Counted from the stretch's first letter, positions 25,690 to 34,579 are shown. The stretch: 41,710 bases of DNA from Bacillus sp. T33-2 (GCF_002860205.1 NZ_PGVB01000061.1:1-41710), one strand, 5' to 3'. The notes: a model not told the origin generated them from the letters alone. Numbers and translations: made by a program.

Positions 25690-26595
25690 ATGAAAAAAAT
25701 AGCGGTTGTTGGAAGCGTTAACATCGATTATTTTGTTGAGTCTGACGTATTGCCACAGGTGGGAGAAACTGTGCTTGGCAGGCAGTTTTTTACATCAATT
25801 GGCGGAAAGGGTGCAAACCAGGCGGTTGCCGCAGCCCGGCTTGGTGCTGAAGTTTCGCTGTTTGGATCCGTGGGAAACGATGAGAACAGCAAGATGATTA
25901 AGTCAAAAATGTTGGACGAACGAGTTGATATCACCAATCTTAATGTCGTGGCTGAAGCACATACCGGGGCAGCGTTTGTCGAAATCAGTAAATCTGAAAA
26001 TAGAATTCTCGTTATACCTGGAGCTAACCAGTACACTGATATTCCCTATATTGATAGAGTACTCCAACAGCTTTTGATGCACGACATCATCCTTTTCCAG
26101 CTGGAGACCCCGCTCGAAATGCTGGAATATACCGTTCCGAAACTTTACGAACAAGGGAAGACAACGATCCTGAACCCGGCACCTGCACAAGTGGTCCCTG
26201 CAGCGATTCTAAATATGATTACATTTATCACCCCCAATGAGCATGAATACAGCACAGTCTTCAACCAGCACGATACATCAATGGAAAAAATGCTTGGAAT
26301 GTATCCTGATAAACTAGTGATTACTTGCGGGACTAAGGGAGTAAAGTTCTCTGACGGTGACAGCATCCATCATGTACCAACTATAAACGTAGACGCAGTG
26401 GATACGACAGGCGCCGGCGACACTTTCTCCGGAGCGTTTGCGGTGGCTTTAGCAGAGGGCAGGGACTTGAAGGCCAGCATAGAATTCGGCAATATTGCAG
26501 CTGGTTTGTCGGTCAGGAAAAAAGGTGCCCAGACCGGCATGCCATACAGGCCGGAGATTGATGACTTCATTAGTGCAGGTTTTTCCCGGGGGTAA
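25690..26595 (+). CDS. PfkB-family sugar kinase, ribokinase-like
   Basis: A 301-residue kinase that should phosphorylate ribose or a similar pentose or nucleoside with ATP. Ribokinase features: VVGSVNIDYF (residues 6-15), GGKGANQAVAAARLG (38-52), NPAPA (162-166), NEHE (183-186) and the catalytic DTTGAGDTFSGAFA with Asp244. ATG 25690 follows AGAGG. Given the two ADP-ribosylglycohydrolase-family genes in the same operon, freed ribose is a sensible substrate (inference). Not named rbsK because the specificity is unproven and no rbsD or rbsABC genes are nearby. Confidence 0.88.
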   Translation: MKKIAVVGSVNIDYFVESDVLPQVGETVLGRQFFTSIGGKGANQAVAAARLGAEVSLFGSVGNDENSKMIKSKMLDERVDITNLNVVAEAHTGAAFVEISKSENRILVIPGANQYTDIPYIDRVLQQLLMHDIILFQLETPLEMLEYTVPKLYEQGKTTILNPAPAQVVPAAILNMITFITPNEHEYSTVFNQHDTSMEKMLGMYPDKLVITCGTKGVKFSDGDSIHHVPTINVDAVDTTGAGDTFSGAFAVALAEGRDLKASIEFGNIAAGLSVRKKGAQTGMPYRPEIDDFISAGFSRG

Positions 26596-26676
26596 ATAAC
26601 ACTGATTTCTGCAAAAAGCCGGCGAACCCTTTTTCATTCACACAGCAAAAGATTTTGTTTACAAGGAGAAACTTAC

Positions 26677-27579
26677 ATGAACCAACAAGCTATTGTGAAG
26701 CGTATTAAGAGGGACTGGGTATTATATGTGATGCTTCTTCCGGCCCTCGTCTATTTTTCTATCTTCCACGTTATTCCTCTCATCGGGATGAAGCTGGCTT
26801 TCCAGGATTACCGAATTATAGGCCCGAACGAATGGGTGGGCTGGAAGCATTTTAAGGTGTTATTCAGTTCACCAGCTTTTTTCGACGTCCTGAAAAATAC
26901 GGTTATCATCAGCACGATGAAAATGGTTTTCTTTTTTCCGGTCCCGATCATTCTTTCCCTTATGGTGAATGAACTGAGGAACGGTCCCTTCCGAAAATAT
27001 GTACAATCTGTAGTATACCTCCCGCATTTCCTTTCCTGGGTTGTGATTGCCGGTATCTGGATTAGCCTCCTGAACCCGGCTGATGGGGGAGTTAATGTTA
27101 TCCGCAATTTCTTTCAGCTGCCATCGCTCGATTTTATGACGAGCAAAGACCATATCCGCTGGGTGCTCGTCTTTTCGGAAATGTGGCGGAGTGCTGGCTG
27201 GGATTCGATCATTTATCTGGCGGCGATCATGAAGATCAGTCCTTCCCTGTATGAAGCAGCACGAATGGATGGGGCATCCAATTTTCAGCAAATGAGATAC
27301 ATAACCATCCCTGAACTGTACAGCACAATCATCACGGTATTCATCCTGAACCTTGGTTTCTTCATGAACGCAGGATTTGACCAGGTATTCAACATGATAA
27401 ATGATTCGGTCATCAGTGTCATAGATATTCTCGATACTTATGTCTACCGGATCGGCATCCTCAACGGCCAGTATGCTTATGCGACAGCGGCAAGCCTGTT
27501 CAAAGGTGTAATAGGGGTTGTGTTGATCTTAAGCACACATTTCATTTCAAAACGGCTGACCGGAAGGGGGGTCTGGTGA
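26677..27579 (+). CDS. Carbohydrate ABC transporter permease (LplB-type)
   Basis: A 300-residue membrane subunit with six helices. The N-terminus WVLYVMLLPALVYFSIFHVIPLIGMKLAFQDY (partly quoted) is typical of the LplB/YtcP group, and SPSLYEAARMDGASNFQQMR (about residues 190-209) is the EAA loop that contacts the ATPase. ACAAGGAG precedes the ATG, 81 bases after the kinase gene with no terminator. No ATPase gene is in the operon; in B. subtilis this class shares MsmX from elsewhere, so the same is expected here. Confidence 0.9.
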   Translation: MNQQAIVKRIKRDWVLYVMLLPALVYFSIFHVIPLIGMKLAFQDYRIIGPNEWVGWKHFKVLFSSPAFFDVLKNTVIISTMKMVFFFPVPIILSLMVNELRNGPFRKYVQSVVYLPHFLSWVVIAGIWISLLNPADGGVNVIRNFFQLPSLDFMTSKDHIRWVLVFSEMWRSAGWDSIIYLAAIMKISPSLYEAARMDGASNFQQMRYITIPELYSTIITVFILNLGFFMNAGFDQVFNMINDSVISVIDILDTYVYRIGILNGQYAYATAASLFKGVIGVVLILSTHFISKRLTGRGVW

Positions 27580-27581
27580 GC

Positions 27582-28469
27582 ATGGAATTCTTGAAAAAAA
27601 CAAACTGGGCGCATGTGATTATCTATTTCATATTATTCCTGATTTCTCTTTCCGTTCTGATACCGATTTTAAATTTATTGGCCATGTCATTTTCTGACCC
27701 GTTGAAGGTCCATGAATTAAAAGGGCTGGGAATTTTCCCGAAAGGGTTCTCACTGATAAACTATGAGGTTCTGTTTTCAAACCCGCTCATTGTCAGAAGT
27801 ATGTTTAACAGTATCCTGCTCACTGTCGCAGGCACTGCCCTGAATCTGTTCCTGACTGCAATGTCCGCGTATGTCCTCGCGAGGACTCATTTTGCCGGAA
27901 AGCGCCTTATCATTATTTTTCTGATTGTGGTCATGGTTTTTGAACCGGGCCTGATTCCGGAATACTTGCTGGTTAAGGACCTGGGCTTGCTGGATACGTA
28001 CCTGTCCCTGATTTTATATAAGGCCATTAACGTCTTTTACTTGTTCATTCTGATGCGTTTTTTTGAGGATGTTCCCGACAGCATCATTGAAGCAGCAAGG
28101 CTGGACGGTGCCGGCCATTTTAAAATATTTACGAAAATCATGCTGCCATTATCAAAGCCGGGCCTCGCGACGTTGGGACTGTTTTATGGTGTTTACCACT
28201 GGAACGAGTATTTCCGGGCCACAATCTACTTGACTGACCCGAATAAATGGCCGTTGCAGGTGGTTTTGAGGCAGTTTGTTGTCGAGCGGGACAATACTTC
28301 CCTTTTGGGCGCCCAGAATGTCCTGTCTTATGACCAGATTGCAAGCCTGGATTTTGCTTCCCTCCAGGCCGGAACCATTATCATCTCAATTGTGCTCTTG
28401 CTCATTTTTTATCCGCTCATCCTCAAGTATTATGCAAAAGGGGCACTTGAAGGGGGTGTTAAGGACTAA
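27582..28469 (+). CDS. Carbohydrate ABC transporter permease (LplC-type)
   Basis: The second permease, about 295 residues and six helices, of the LplC/YteP-partner group: LVIPILNLLAMSFSDP-type start, GLLDTYLSLILYKAINVFYL near residue 145, and the EAA loop DSIIEAARLDGAGHFKIFTK (about residues 168-187). The start may be GTG 27576, overlapping the preceding stop, or ATG 27582; AAGGGGGG upstream fits the ATG with ten bases of spacing. Coupled to the preceding permease. Confidence 0.88.
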   Translation: MEFLKKTNWAHVIIYFILFLISLSVLIPILNLLAMSFSDPLKVHELKGLGIFPKGFSLINYEVLFSNPLIVRSMFNSILLTVAGTALNLFLTAMSAYVLARTHFAGKRLIIIFLIVVMVFEPGLIPEYLLVKDLGLLDTYLSLILYKAINVFYLFILMRFFEDVPDSIIEAARLDGAGHFKIFTKIMLPLSKPGLATLGLFYGVYHWNEYFRATIYLTDPNKWPLQVVLRQFVVERDNTSLLGAQNVLSYDQIASLDFASLQAGTIIISIVLLLIFYPLILKYYAKGALEGGVKD

Positions 28470-28509
28470 ATTAACGGCTTCAAGCATTAATAATAATAGG
28501 GGGATTTTT

Positions 28510-29976
28510 ATGAAGAAAATGCTCGTGCTGTTTTTTTCATTGCTTTTAGTGCTAAGTTCCGCTGCCTGCAGCAAAGAGACCGCAAACAATGAAAATGAGG
28601 AGACGGCGAAAGGACCTAAGACGATCAAAGTCGTTTACAAGGATGAAGGGCCAAACAACCCGGTTGCGCAAAGCTATTTTTCTAATCTGGAAAAGGCACT
28701 GAAGGAAGACGAAAATCTTGATGTGAAATTTAAGCTAGTTGAAATGCCCCAGGGAAATTACGCAGAAAAACTTAATTTGCTCCTGATGAGCGGCGACATT
28801 CCCGACATGATTTATTTCCAGGGCGGCGATCAGCAAATTGCCGAACAGGATCTGCTGGAAGACCTGACACCATACATTGATAAATCAAAGCATATTAAAA
28901 ACATTATGTATAAGCACAACAAGGAAAGACTAAAAAACTATCCTTACCTGCTGTGGATCAAGCCGCTGGATTCCAAGACACCAGTCATCCGGAAAGACTG
29001 GTTTGAAAAAGTACCGAGTTCCAAAGAATTGATGGAAAACCCGTCAATAGACAATTACCATAAGTTCTTCACTGAGCTTGTTGCCAATCCTCCAGGCGGC
29101 AGCAACAAGCCGGCCAATGCGGTCACCGTTGCCGGGGACATCACAGAGCTGGATTACATCTTCGAAATGGCTTTCGGCATCAAGCAGACATGGCTTAAAA
29201 AGGACGGGAAATACCAGTATTCAAAGGTATCCGATAATGAAAAAGAAAAACTCGAATTCTATCATAAATTGTACAAAGAGGGGCTGCTTGACCCGCAATA
29301 CTTGACGAAGCAATGGGATACGAAGGAAAAGGCTTTTTATGACGGAGAAACTGGGGTCATTGTTGGCACGAACGGCAAGGTCATCGATATATATAACGGT
29401 AAAATGAAACAGGTGAATGGTGAAGGCGCGGAAATGGTTGTCCTTCCTCCAGCCAAGGGCGAGTACCAGGGATTCGCCCCGACTGACATTACAAAGGAAT
29501 CAAGGGGAATCGCGATTTCTTCGCAATCTAAAGTGAAGGATACAGTATTCAAGGTTCTGGATTATGTGGCCAGCCCGGAAGGCCAGATGCTCGACCGACT
29601 TGGATTTGAAAAAGAGCATTACAATGTGACCGACTCAGGCATCGACCTTACAGAAAAATATTACAACGAATGGTATGCAAGATTTTGGGAGCCGGCCGAG
29701 TTTGAACCTGAAAAGCCGTTGAAAACACCGCTATTAAGTGAGCCTGCCCAAAAATCGAGAGAGATGGCAAATGAATTTTACAGCGAAGACAATAATTTCA
29801 TCATCCCTGAAGAATTGATCTCTAAATGGGATGCGATGGAAAATCTTTATAAAGAGTACGCCACCGACATCATCACTGGCAAACGCCCTGTCAGCGATTT
29901 CGACAAGTTTGTAAAAGATTGGGAAAAAGCAGGCGGCCAGGAAGTGACAGAGTATGCGAACAAAACTATTAAATAG
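28510..29976 (+). CDS. Sugar-binding lipoprotein (LplA-like, extracellular family 1)
   Basis: A 488-residue secreted receptor. The signal peptide MKKMLVLFFSLLLVLSSAAC ends in a lipobox with Cys20. The mature part begins with a Lys/Glu-rich linker, then TIKVVYKDEGPNN and LLLMSGDIPDMIYFQGGD (about residues 91-108), the pattern of family 1 solute-binding proteins. Members near LplA usually bind oligosaccharides or larger glycosides, so the ligand is probably bigger than free ribose. ATG 28510 follows AGGGGGG; the open frame extends 78 codons upstream across the end of the permease gene and is not coding there. Confidence 0.9.
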   Translation: MKKMLVLFFSLLLVLSSAACSKETANNENEETAKGPKTIKVVYKDEGPNNPVAQSYFSNLEKALKEDENLDVKFKLVEMPQGNYAEKLNLLLMSGDIPDMIYFQGGDQQIAEQDLLEDLTPYIDKSKHIKNIMYKHNKERLKNYPYLLWIKPLDSKTPVIRKDWFEKVPSSKELMENPSIDNYHKFFTELVANPPGGSNKPANAVTVAGDITELDYIFEMAFGIKQTWLKKDGKYQYSKVSDNEKEKLEFYHKLYKEGLLDPQYLTKQWDTKEKAFYDGETGVIVGTNGKVIDIYNGKMKQVNGEGAEMVVLPPAKGEYQGFAPTDITKESRGIAISSQSKVKDTVFKVLDYVASPEGQMLDRLGFEKEHYNVTDSGIDLTEKYYNEWYARFWEPAEFEPEKPLKTPLLSEPAQKSREMANEFYSEDNNFIIPEELISKWDAMENLYKEYATDIITGKRPVSDFDKFVKDWEKAGGQEVTEYANKTIK

Positions 29977-30031
29977 AGGGAAACGATAATTGCTTGTTGT
30001 GAAAACAAAACGTTAAGTTAGGAGTTTACGC

Positions 30032-31180
30032 ATGGTTTCTTTCCAGGAGCGTGTAAGGGGTGCAATTTTATCAGTAGCTTTAGGAGATGCGCTTGGTGCG
30101 CCGGTGGAGAAATTAAGCTACCAGGAGATCAAAGAGCGTTACGGCTGCGTGGAATCGCTCAAAACAAGGTGGTATAAGGCCGATGCCCCGGAGGATGTGA
30201 CCCTTGGTAAAATGAGGGGAAATGGGATTGTCACCGATGACACGCTAATGACAGCTGCCTTGATCCGTGTTTATTTGGCAGAAAAGAGGCATCTTGATGC
30301 TTATGATCTGGGGAATTCGTTTGTCAGGGAAATTGCTTATAAAAAAACCTATATCCCCGAGTTTGGAAAAGAAGCTTTGATTATCGACCGTTTGTTCTAT
30401 CCCGAAAAATACATTTTCATCCGTCATGTCCTGGCAAATTGTGAGCCCCGGGAAGGCGGAATCGGAAACATGGTCAACTGCGGAGCCGCCATGTATATCG
30501 CGCCAGTAGGAATCGTCAATGCAGGAAACCCCAAAGCTGCCTATGATGAAGCGATCTTGTTCGCGATGGGCCATCAGAGCAGTTATGGACTGGAAGCTGC
30601 GGGGGTCTTAGCTGCTTGTGTCGCCAAGGCCTGCGAACCAGATGTGACGGTTGACGACATCGTTGATACTGCAATACGCTTCGCAAAAGATGGAACGAGG
30701 AATGCAATCATCGACATGACTGACGCCGCATATAAATTACGGGAGAACAGGGCTGGAATGGATGGAGTGATTCAAGTCTTTCAATCTGTTATCTCGCCTT
30801 ACTCACCGATGAAAGACGATGTTCACAGAAAAGAAGAAAAACTGGGTGTCCCTTCTAACCATTATACTCCAAGCAGACTTTTTTCAATTGAAGAGCTCCC
30901 GATGGCCCTAGCATTCATCGTGCTGAATAACGGGGATTACTATCGTTCGATTTATGACGGCATTAATTCAGGCAGGGACACAGATTCCATCGGGGTCATG
31001 ATCGGTGCGATTCTTGGTGCTATGTATGGGGAAAAGACCATAAACATAGAAGACATCGAACTCCTCGAAAAAACCAATCATATGAATCTTACAGGTTTGG
31101 CGGATCAATTTGCCGAAGTTGCCGAGAAGATTATCCATGAGGACCTTAGCCTGAGTGAAAAAAGGAGAACGATGTTTTAG
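30032..31180 (+). CDS. ADP-ribosylglycohydrolase-family enzyme (382 aa)
   Basis: This soluble, Mg-dependent glycohydrolase family cleaves ribosyl or ADP-ribosyl bonds. The 382 residues show GAILSVALGDALGAPVEKL (10-28), the metal site VTDDTLMT with Thr68, Asp69, Asp70, and SGRDTDSIGVMIGAILGA with Asp316 and Asp318, all expected for an active di-magnesium centre. TTAGGAG lies before the ATG, 55 bases after the lipoprotein gene. In an operon with an importer and a ribokinase-like enzyme, it more likely breaks down an imported glycoside than reverses protein modification (inference). The natural substrate is unknown. Confidence 0.87.
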   Translation: MVSFQERVRGAILSVALGDALGAPVEKLSYQEIKERYGCVESLKTRWYKADAPEDVTLGKMRGNGIVTDDTLMTAALIRVYLAEKRHLDAYDLGNSFVREIAYKKTYIPEFGKEALIIDRLFYPEKYIFIRHVLANCEPREGGIGNMVNCGAAMYIAPVGIVNAGNPKAAYDEAILFAMGHQSSYGLEAAGVLAACVAKACEPDVTVDDIVDTAIRFAKDGTRNAIIDMTDAAYKLRENRAGMDGVIQVFQSVISPYSPMKDDVHRKEEKLGVPSNHYTPSRLFSIEELPMALAFIVLNNGDYYRSIYDGINSGRDTDSIGVMIGAILGAMYGEKTINIEDIELLEKTNHMNLTGLADQFAEVAEKIIHEDLSLSEKRRTMF

Positions 31181-31233
31181 CCGCATGCAAACAGGATCAT
31201 TTGGCAGCATGAGAACGGAACGGGAGTGATCTT

Positions 31234-33342
31234 TTGTTTCTTCACAACTATGTGGAAAAGGTTTATGCCGGGTTCCTTGGCATGAATGCCGGCATTAGGC
31301 TTGGTGCACCTGTCGAGCCAAGAGAATGGACCGCAGAAAGAATTCAACGGATCTTTGGGGACGTAAAGGGATATGTAAAGGACTATAAAAATTTTGCAGC
31401 CGATGATGATGCGAACGGACCGGTGTTTTTTATCAGGGCCCTTTATGATGATGCCCAAAACCGGGACCTGCAGCCCGGGGATGTAGGAAAAGCGTGGCTC
31501 AACTACTGCAGGGAAGGCATTGGCATGATTTGGTGGGGCGGGGAGGATGTCAGTTCTGAGCACAGGGCATTTGCCAATCTGAAAAAAGGAATACCGGCAC
31601 CGAGGTCAGGATCGGCAGAAGAAAACGGGATTGTGCTGGCTGAACAAATCGGAGGGCAGATTTTTGTTGACACATGGGGTCTTCTCTTTCCTGGTAAAAT
31701 TGAAAGAGCAGCACGATGTGCAGAGGCAGCGGCGAGTGTTTCCCATGACAGGAATGGCTTATATGGAGCAAGGTTCATGGCCGCATGTATTTCAAGCGCT
31801 TTCACGGCGAATTCAATCGATGAAATCATCGCGGCCGGTTTGAGCGTAATTCCGGAACACTCAACCTATGCCAATGTGGTGAAGGCAGTCAAGAGGTTTC
31901 ATGAAGAAAAACCCGTCGATTTCCGGTTATGCCTGGCGATGCTTCATGATGATTGGGGATATGATAAATATCCTGGCATTTGCCATATCATCCCGAATGC
32001 AGGGGTATGCGCGCTTGCCCTTTTATATGGCAACGGGGATTTTTCAAGGACGATTGAAATCGCGACAATGTGCGGCTGGGATACAGACTGTAACGCAGGC
32101 AATGTTGGCACCGTTGCAGGGGTTTTCAATGGAATTGACAGGATTCCGGAACATTACAGGCGGCCAATTAACGACTGCATTGTCACTTCCAGTGTATCGG
32201 GCTACCTGAACATTCTTGATATACCGACCTTTTGCAAGGAGCTGGCTTTGCTTGGCTATCAGCTTGGCGGCTTGGCCCCTCCAGAAAAACTTGCCCATTC
32301 CGTGAAAATTGGGGAAGTATATTTTAACTTTGATCTGCCTGGCTCCACGCACGGCTTCAGGACAAATAATGCATTTAAAACGCTGATCCGCCACTCCAAA
32401 TCAGTTGGTGAAGGTTCCCTCGAAGTCATTTTTGACAGGATGGTGGATGGCAACAACAGCAAGATTTTTTATAAGCCATTTTACCGACGGGATGATTTCA
32501 GTGACGAGAAATATAAACCTGTATTTTCACCAAAGGCGTATAGCGGCCAAATAGTTGCGGCGACTATTTTTCTGGATAAATGGCAGGGCTCGGATATCCA
32601 TATAACTCCTTACGTCCGCAAAACTCATACACAAAAGGACATCACCCTGGAAACAGTCATCTTAAAGGACCGGACCTGGAACGATATTCAATTTGTCATT
32701 CCTGATACAGGAGGGGCGATCATTGATGAAATCGGATATATAGTGGCAAGCCCTTCCCATTTATCCGACCGGGCCCTCGGCACTCTGTATATTGACAACT
32801 TCCATATATACGGGAACAGCAATTACAGCATTGATTTTTCAAAGCAAAGTGAAGAGTTTTTAAGTGTGACACCATTTTCCCATAACAAAGGAAACTGGTT
32901 CCTCGAGAATGGAAAAATGAAGTGTCAGTCTTTTGACGACTGCTCATCGTTTACGGGGAATTATTATACTAAGGATGCAAACATTGAAGCGGAAATTGAG
33001 CCGCTAAGCGGAGAAAGCCACTGCCTGATTTTCAGGGCACCGGGCATAATGCGCCAATATCTGGCCGGTTTTGATGGTAAAGGCCAAATCTCCCTGATAA
33101 AAAATGACTTTGGCTATGAACGGCTGCTGACGGTCCCGTTTGACTGGGCGCATGGGAAAAAGTATAAATTTACGGTTGAGTGCAAAGGAAAGGATATACA
33201 GTTTTCTGTCGACGGCCAGCCCGTCATTCAGCACCTTGATGGACGATTTTCACATGGGATGTATGGGTATGGCTGCCTTCAGAAGGGCGAATCTGTTATT
33301 TACTCGTTTAAAATCAAGGAAATGAATCATAAAGCAATATGA
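31234..33342 (+). CDS. Large ADP-ribosylglycohydrolase-family protein with C-terminal beta domain (702 aa)
   Basis: Residues 1 to about 360 are a divergent ADP-ribosylglycohydrolase domain: GFLGMNAGIRLGAPVEPREW at 13-32, AADDDANGP (55-63) in place of the usual TDDT, and CGWDTDCNAGNVGTVAG (280-296) with Asp283 and Asp285. The usual GDALG motif reads GIRLG, so part of the metal site differs. Residues about 370-700 are beta-rich, with EIGYIVASPSHLSDRALGTL, then KGNWFLENGKMKC and VPFDWAHGKKYKFTVECKGK near the end, looking like one or two jelly-roll (LamG/DUF1080-like) modules. No signal peptide. The start is TTG 31234 with GGGAGTG in front. A terminator follows. Confidence 0.8.
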   Translation: MFLHNYVEKVYAGFLGMNAGIRLGAPVEPREWTAERIQRIFGDVKGYVKDYKNFAADDDANGPVFFIRALYDDAQNRDLQPGDVGKAWLNYCREGIGMIWWGGEDVSSEHRAFANLKKGIPAPRSGSAEENGIVLAEQIGGQIFVDTWGLLFPGKIERAARCAEAAASVSHDRNGLYGARFMAACISSAFTANSIDEIIAAGLSVIPEHSTYANVVKAVKRFHEEKPVDFRLCLAMLHDDWGYDKYPGICHIIPNAGVCALALLYGNGDFSRTIEIATMCGWDTDCNAGNVGTVAGVFNGIDRIPEHYRRPINDCIVTSSVSGYLNILDIPTFCKELALLGYQLGGLAPPEKLAHSVKIGEVYFNFDLPGSTHGFRTNNAFKTLIRHSKSVGEGSLEVIFDRMVDGNNSKIFYKPFYRRDDFSDEKYKPVFSPKAYSGQIVAATIFLDKWQGSDIHITPYVRKTHTQKDITLETVILKDRTWNDIQFVIPDTGGAIIDEIGYIVASPSHLSDRALGTLYIDNFHIYGNSNYSIDFSKQSEEFLSVTPFSHNKGNWFLENGKMKCQSFDDCSSFTGNYYTKDANIEAEIEPLSGESHCLIFRAPGIMRQYLAGFDGKGQISLIKNDFGYERLLTVPFDWAHGKKYKFTVECKGKDIQFSVDGQPVIQHLDGRFSHGMYGYGCLQKGESVIYSFKIKEMNHKAI

Positions 33343-33353
33343 GCGTTCGACTT

Positions 33354-33390
33354 AGGCGGATGGCTGAGGTGTCAGTTATCTGCCTTTATT
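33354..33390 (+). terminator. Terminator of the catabolic operon
   Basis: AGGCGGATGGCTGA (33354-33367) pairs with TCAGTTATCTGCCT (33372-33385) with three G-T wobbles, followed by TTATT. Confidence 0.65.
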
Positions 33391-33395
33391 ATCGT

Positions 33396-33422
33396 AAAAG
33401 ACTGCCTCCAGAGGAGACAGTC
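33396..33422 (-). terminator. Terminator of the Cys/His-rich gene
   Basis: GACTGCCTCC (33400-33409) and GGAGACAGTC (33413-33422) pair with one mismatch in this reading (a G-T wobble in the minus-strand RNA); the minus strand continues TTTT. Confidence 0.6.
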
Positions 33423-33432
33423 CCAAATAATA

Positions 33433-33615
33433 TTAATCATACTTTCTATGATCATCGAAAAAGCAAATGCATTTAAAAAATTTCTTATGATGGTCGCCAT
33501 GTTTCTTTCTGCAGCAGTCGTCATAGCAATCCCGACGATAATAATCTCTTTTCACATCTTTCCAGTCGTACTTATACCAGTCGTCGTGATGATGCTTTTT
33601 ACAGTATTCGCACAT
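33433..33615 (-). CDS. Small Cys/His/Asp-rich protein (60 aa)
   Basis: The 60-residue product contains six Cys and seven His with many Asp, Lys, Arg and Tyr: MCEYCKKHHHDDWYKYDWKD, YYRRDCYDDCCRKKHGDHHKK and FKCICFFDDHRKYD. It has no signal peptide or membrane helix. The composition suggests a metal-binding or cross-linked spore-coat-type protein, but I do not recognise a named family. ATG 33615 is preceded by AAAGGGGGTGAGAAT, a very strong site, which makes this frame and not the opposite plus-strand frame the real gene. Confidence 0.7.
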   Translation of the reverse strand: MCEYCKKHHHDDWYKYDWKDVKRDYYRRDCYDDCCRKKHGDHHKKFFKCICFFDDHRKYD

Positions 33616-33896
33616 ATTCTCACCCCCTTTCCGTTCTCTATATAGTACGCCAGGGTGAACAAGCTGTATCGGCTATTCTCTTAATGCAAATGCTTCATTT
33701 TTCAGAGATAACAAGAGCATGGTGTTTTGAATTCATCACTAAGTCTTAAAAAATATAAAATTATTTGAAAATACTTTGCGTTTTCAGCCTGCAATGGCTA
33801 AGATTTAATTATGAAACAGTGAAGGGGATAGTTTATTGCGGATTTCTAAGTTGTTTATCAGAAAGAGGTTAAATTTTACTAACTATGGAGATTTAT

Positions 33897-34448
33897 ATGA
33901 CTATTCCTGCTAAAAATTTATTTTTTGGTGAACTCGTCAAACTGTCTGCGGTCCGCGAAGGCGATGCCGAGATTATGGCAAAATGGAGTGAGGATCCGGA
34001 ATATTTGCGAAATGTCGATACAGATATCGCACTGCCGCCATCCATGACACAATTAGAAACGGAAGGGCAGGGCGAAAATGAAGCCTACTTCCGTCTGAGA
34101 ACCATCAAGGATGATGAGCTTATCGGGTTTGTTGTCATTCACCGGATTGAATGGAATAATCGGGTAGGCCAGCTGGCGATCGGAATCGGGGATTCTAAAA
34201 ACCAAAACAAGGGCTATGGCACGGATGCATTGAAGCTTATCCTCCGGTTTGCCTTTCATGAACTCAATTTGGACCGTGTCGGCCTGGATGTCATCGAATA
34301 TAATAAAAGAGCGATCCGGGCCTATGAAAAAGTCGGATTCCAGCAGGAAGGCAGGGTCAGGTCGGCCGTATATCGGGACGGCAAACGCTACGACCGGGCA
34401 ATGATGGGTATCCTGCGTACTGAGTGGGAAGAACTGAACCATTTATGA
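33897..34448 (+). CDS. GNAT-family N-acetyltransferase
   Basis: A 183-residue acetyltransferase of the RimJ/RimL/SpeG-like group that moves an acetyl group from acetyl-CoA to an amine. VGQLAIGIGDSKNQNKGYGT (about residues 95-114) contains the acetyl-CoA loop QNKGYGT, followed by LGLDVIEYNKRAIRAYEKVGF-type sequence (RVGLDVIEYNKRAIRAYEKV) of the C-terminal strand-helix. I chose ATG 33897 with GGAG six bases upstream over ATG 33885. Monocistronic; substrate unknown. Confidence 0.85.
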   Translation: MTIPAKNLFFGELVKLSAVREGDAEIMAKWSEDPEYLRNVDTDIALPPSMTQLETEGQGENEAYFRLRTIKDDELIGFVVIHRIEWNNRVGQLAIGIGDSKNQNKGYGTDALKLILRFAFHELNLDRVGLDVIEYNKRAIRAYEKVGFQQEGRVRSAVYRDGKRYDRAMMGILRTEWEELNHL

Positions 34449-34523
34449 TGGTTTATGATGAGTTGCCGGAGGAAAAACCCCGATTCATCGGGATTAACTG
34501 AACTAATTCTTATCATTAACGAG

Positions 34524-34561
34524 GAGTTGAGAGAGGATTTGCCTTTCTCAATTCTTTTTTT
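34524..34561 (+). terminator. Terminator after the acetyltransferase gene
   Basis: GAGTTGAGA (34524-34532) pairs with TCTCAATTC (34546-34554) with one wobble, followed by a run of T. It ends 19 bases before the dipeptidase gene. Confidence 0.7.
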
Positions 34562-34579
34562 AAGCAAGGAGAGGAAACG

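Noticed and set aside
25690-26595. Naming the kinase rbsK
   Set aside because: Family hallmarks fit ribokinase, but the genes rbsD, rbsA, rbsC and rbsB are absent and related PfkB kinases with other sugars share the same motifs.
28276-28509. N-terminal extension of the sugar-binding lipoprotein
   Set aside because: It overlaps the end of the permease gene, and a perfect lipoprotein signal peptide with its own ribosome binding site starts at 28510.
30032-31180. DraG-type regulator of nitrogenase
   Set aside because: No draT or nif genes are present, and the operon with a kinase and sugar importer points to catabolism.
33448-33645. Plus-strand hydrophobic 65-codon frame
   Set aside because: It has no ribosome binding site; the minus-strand Cys/His-rich frame on the same DNA has an excellent site and terminator.
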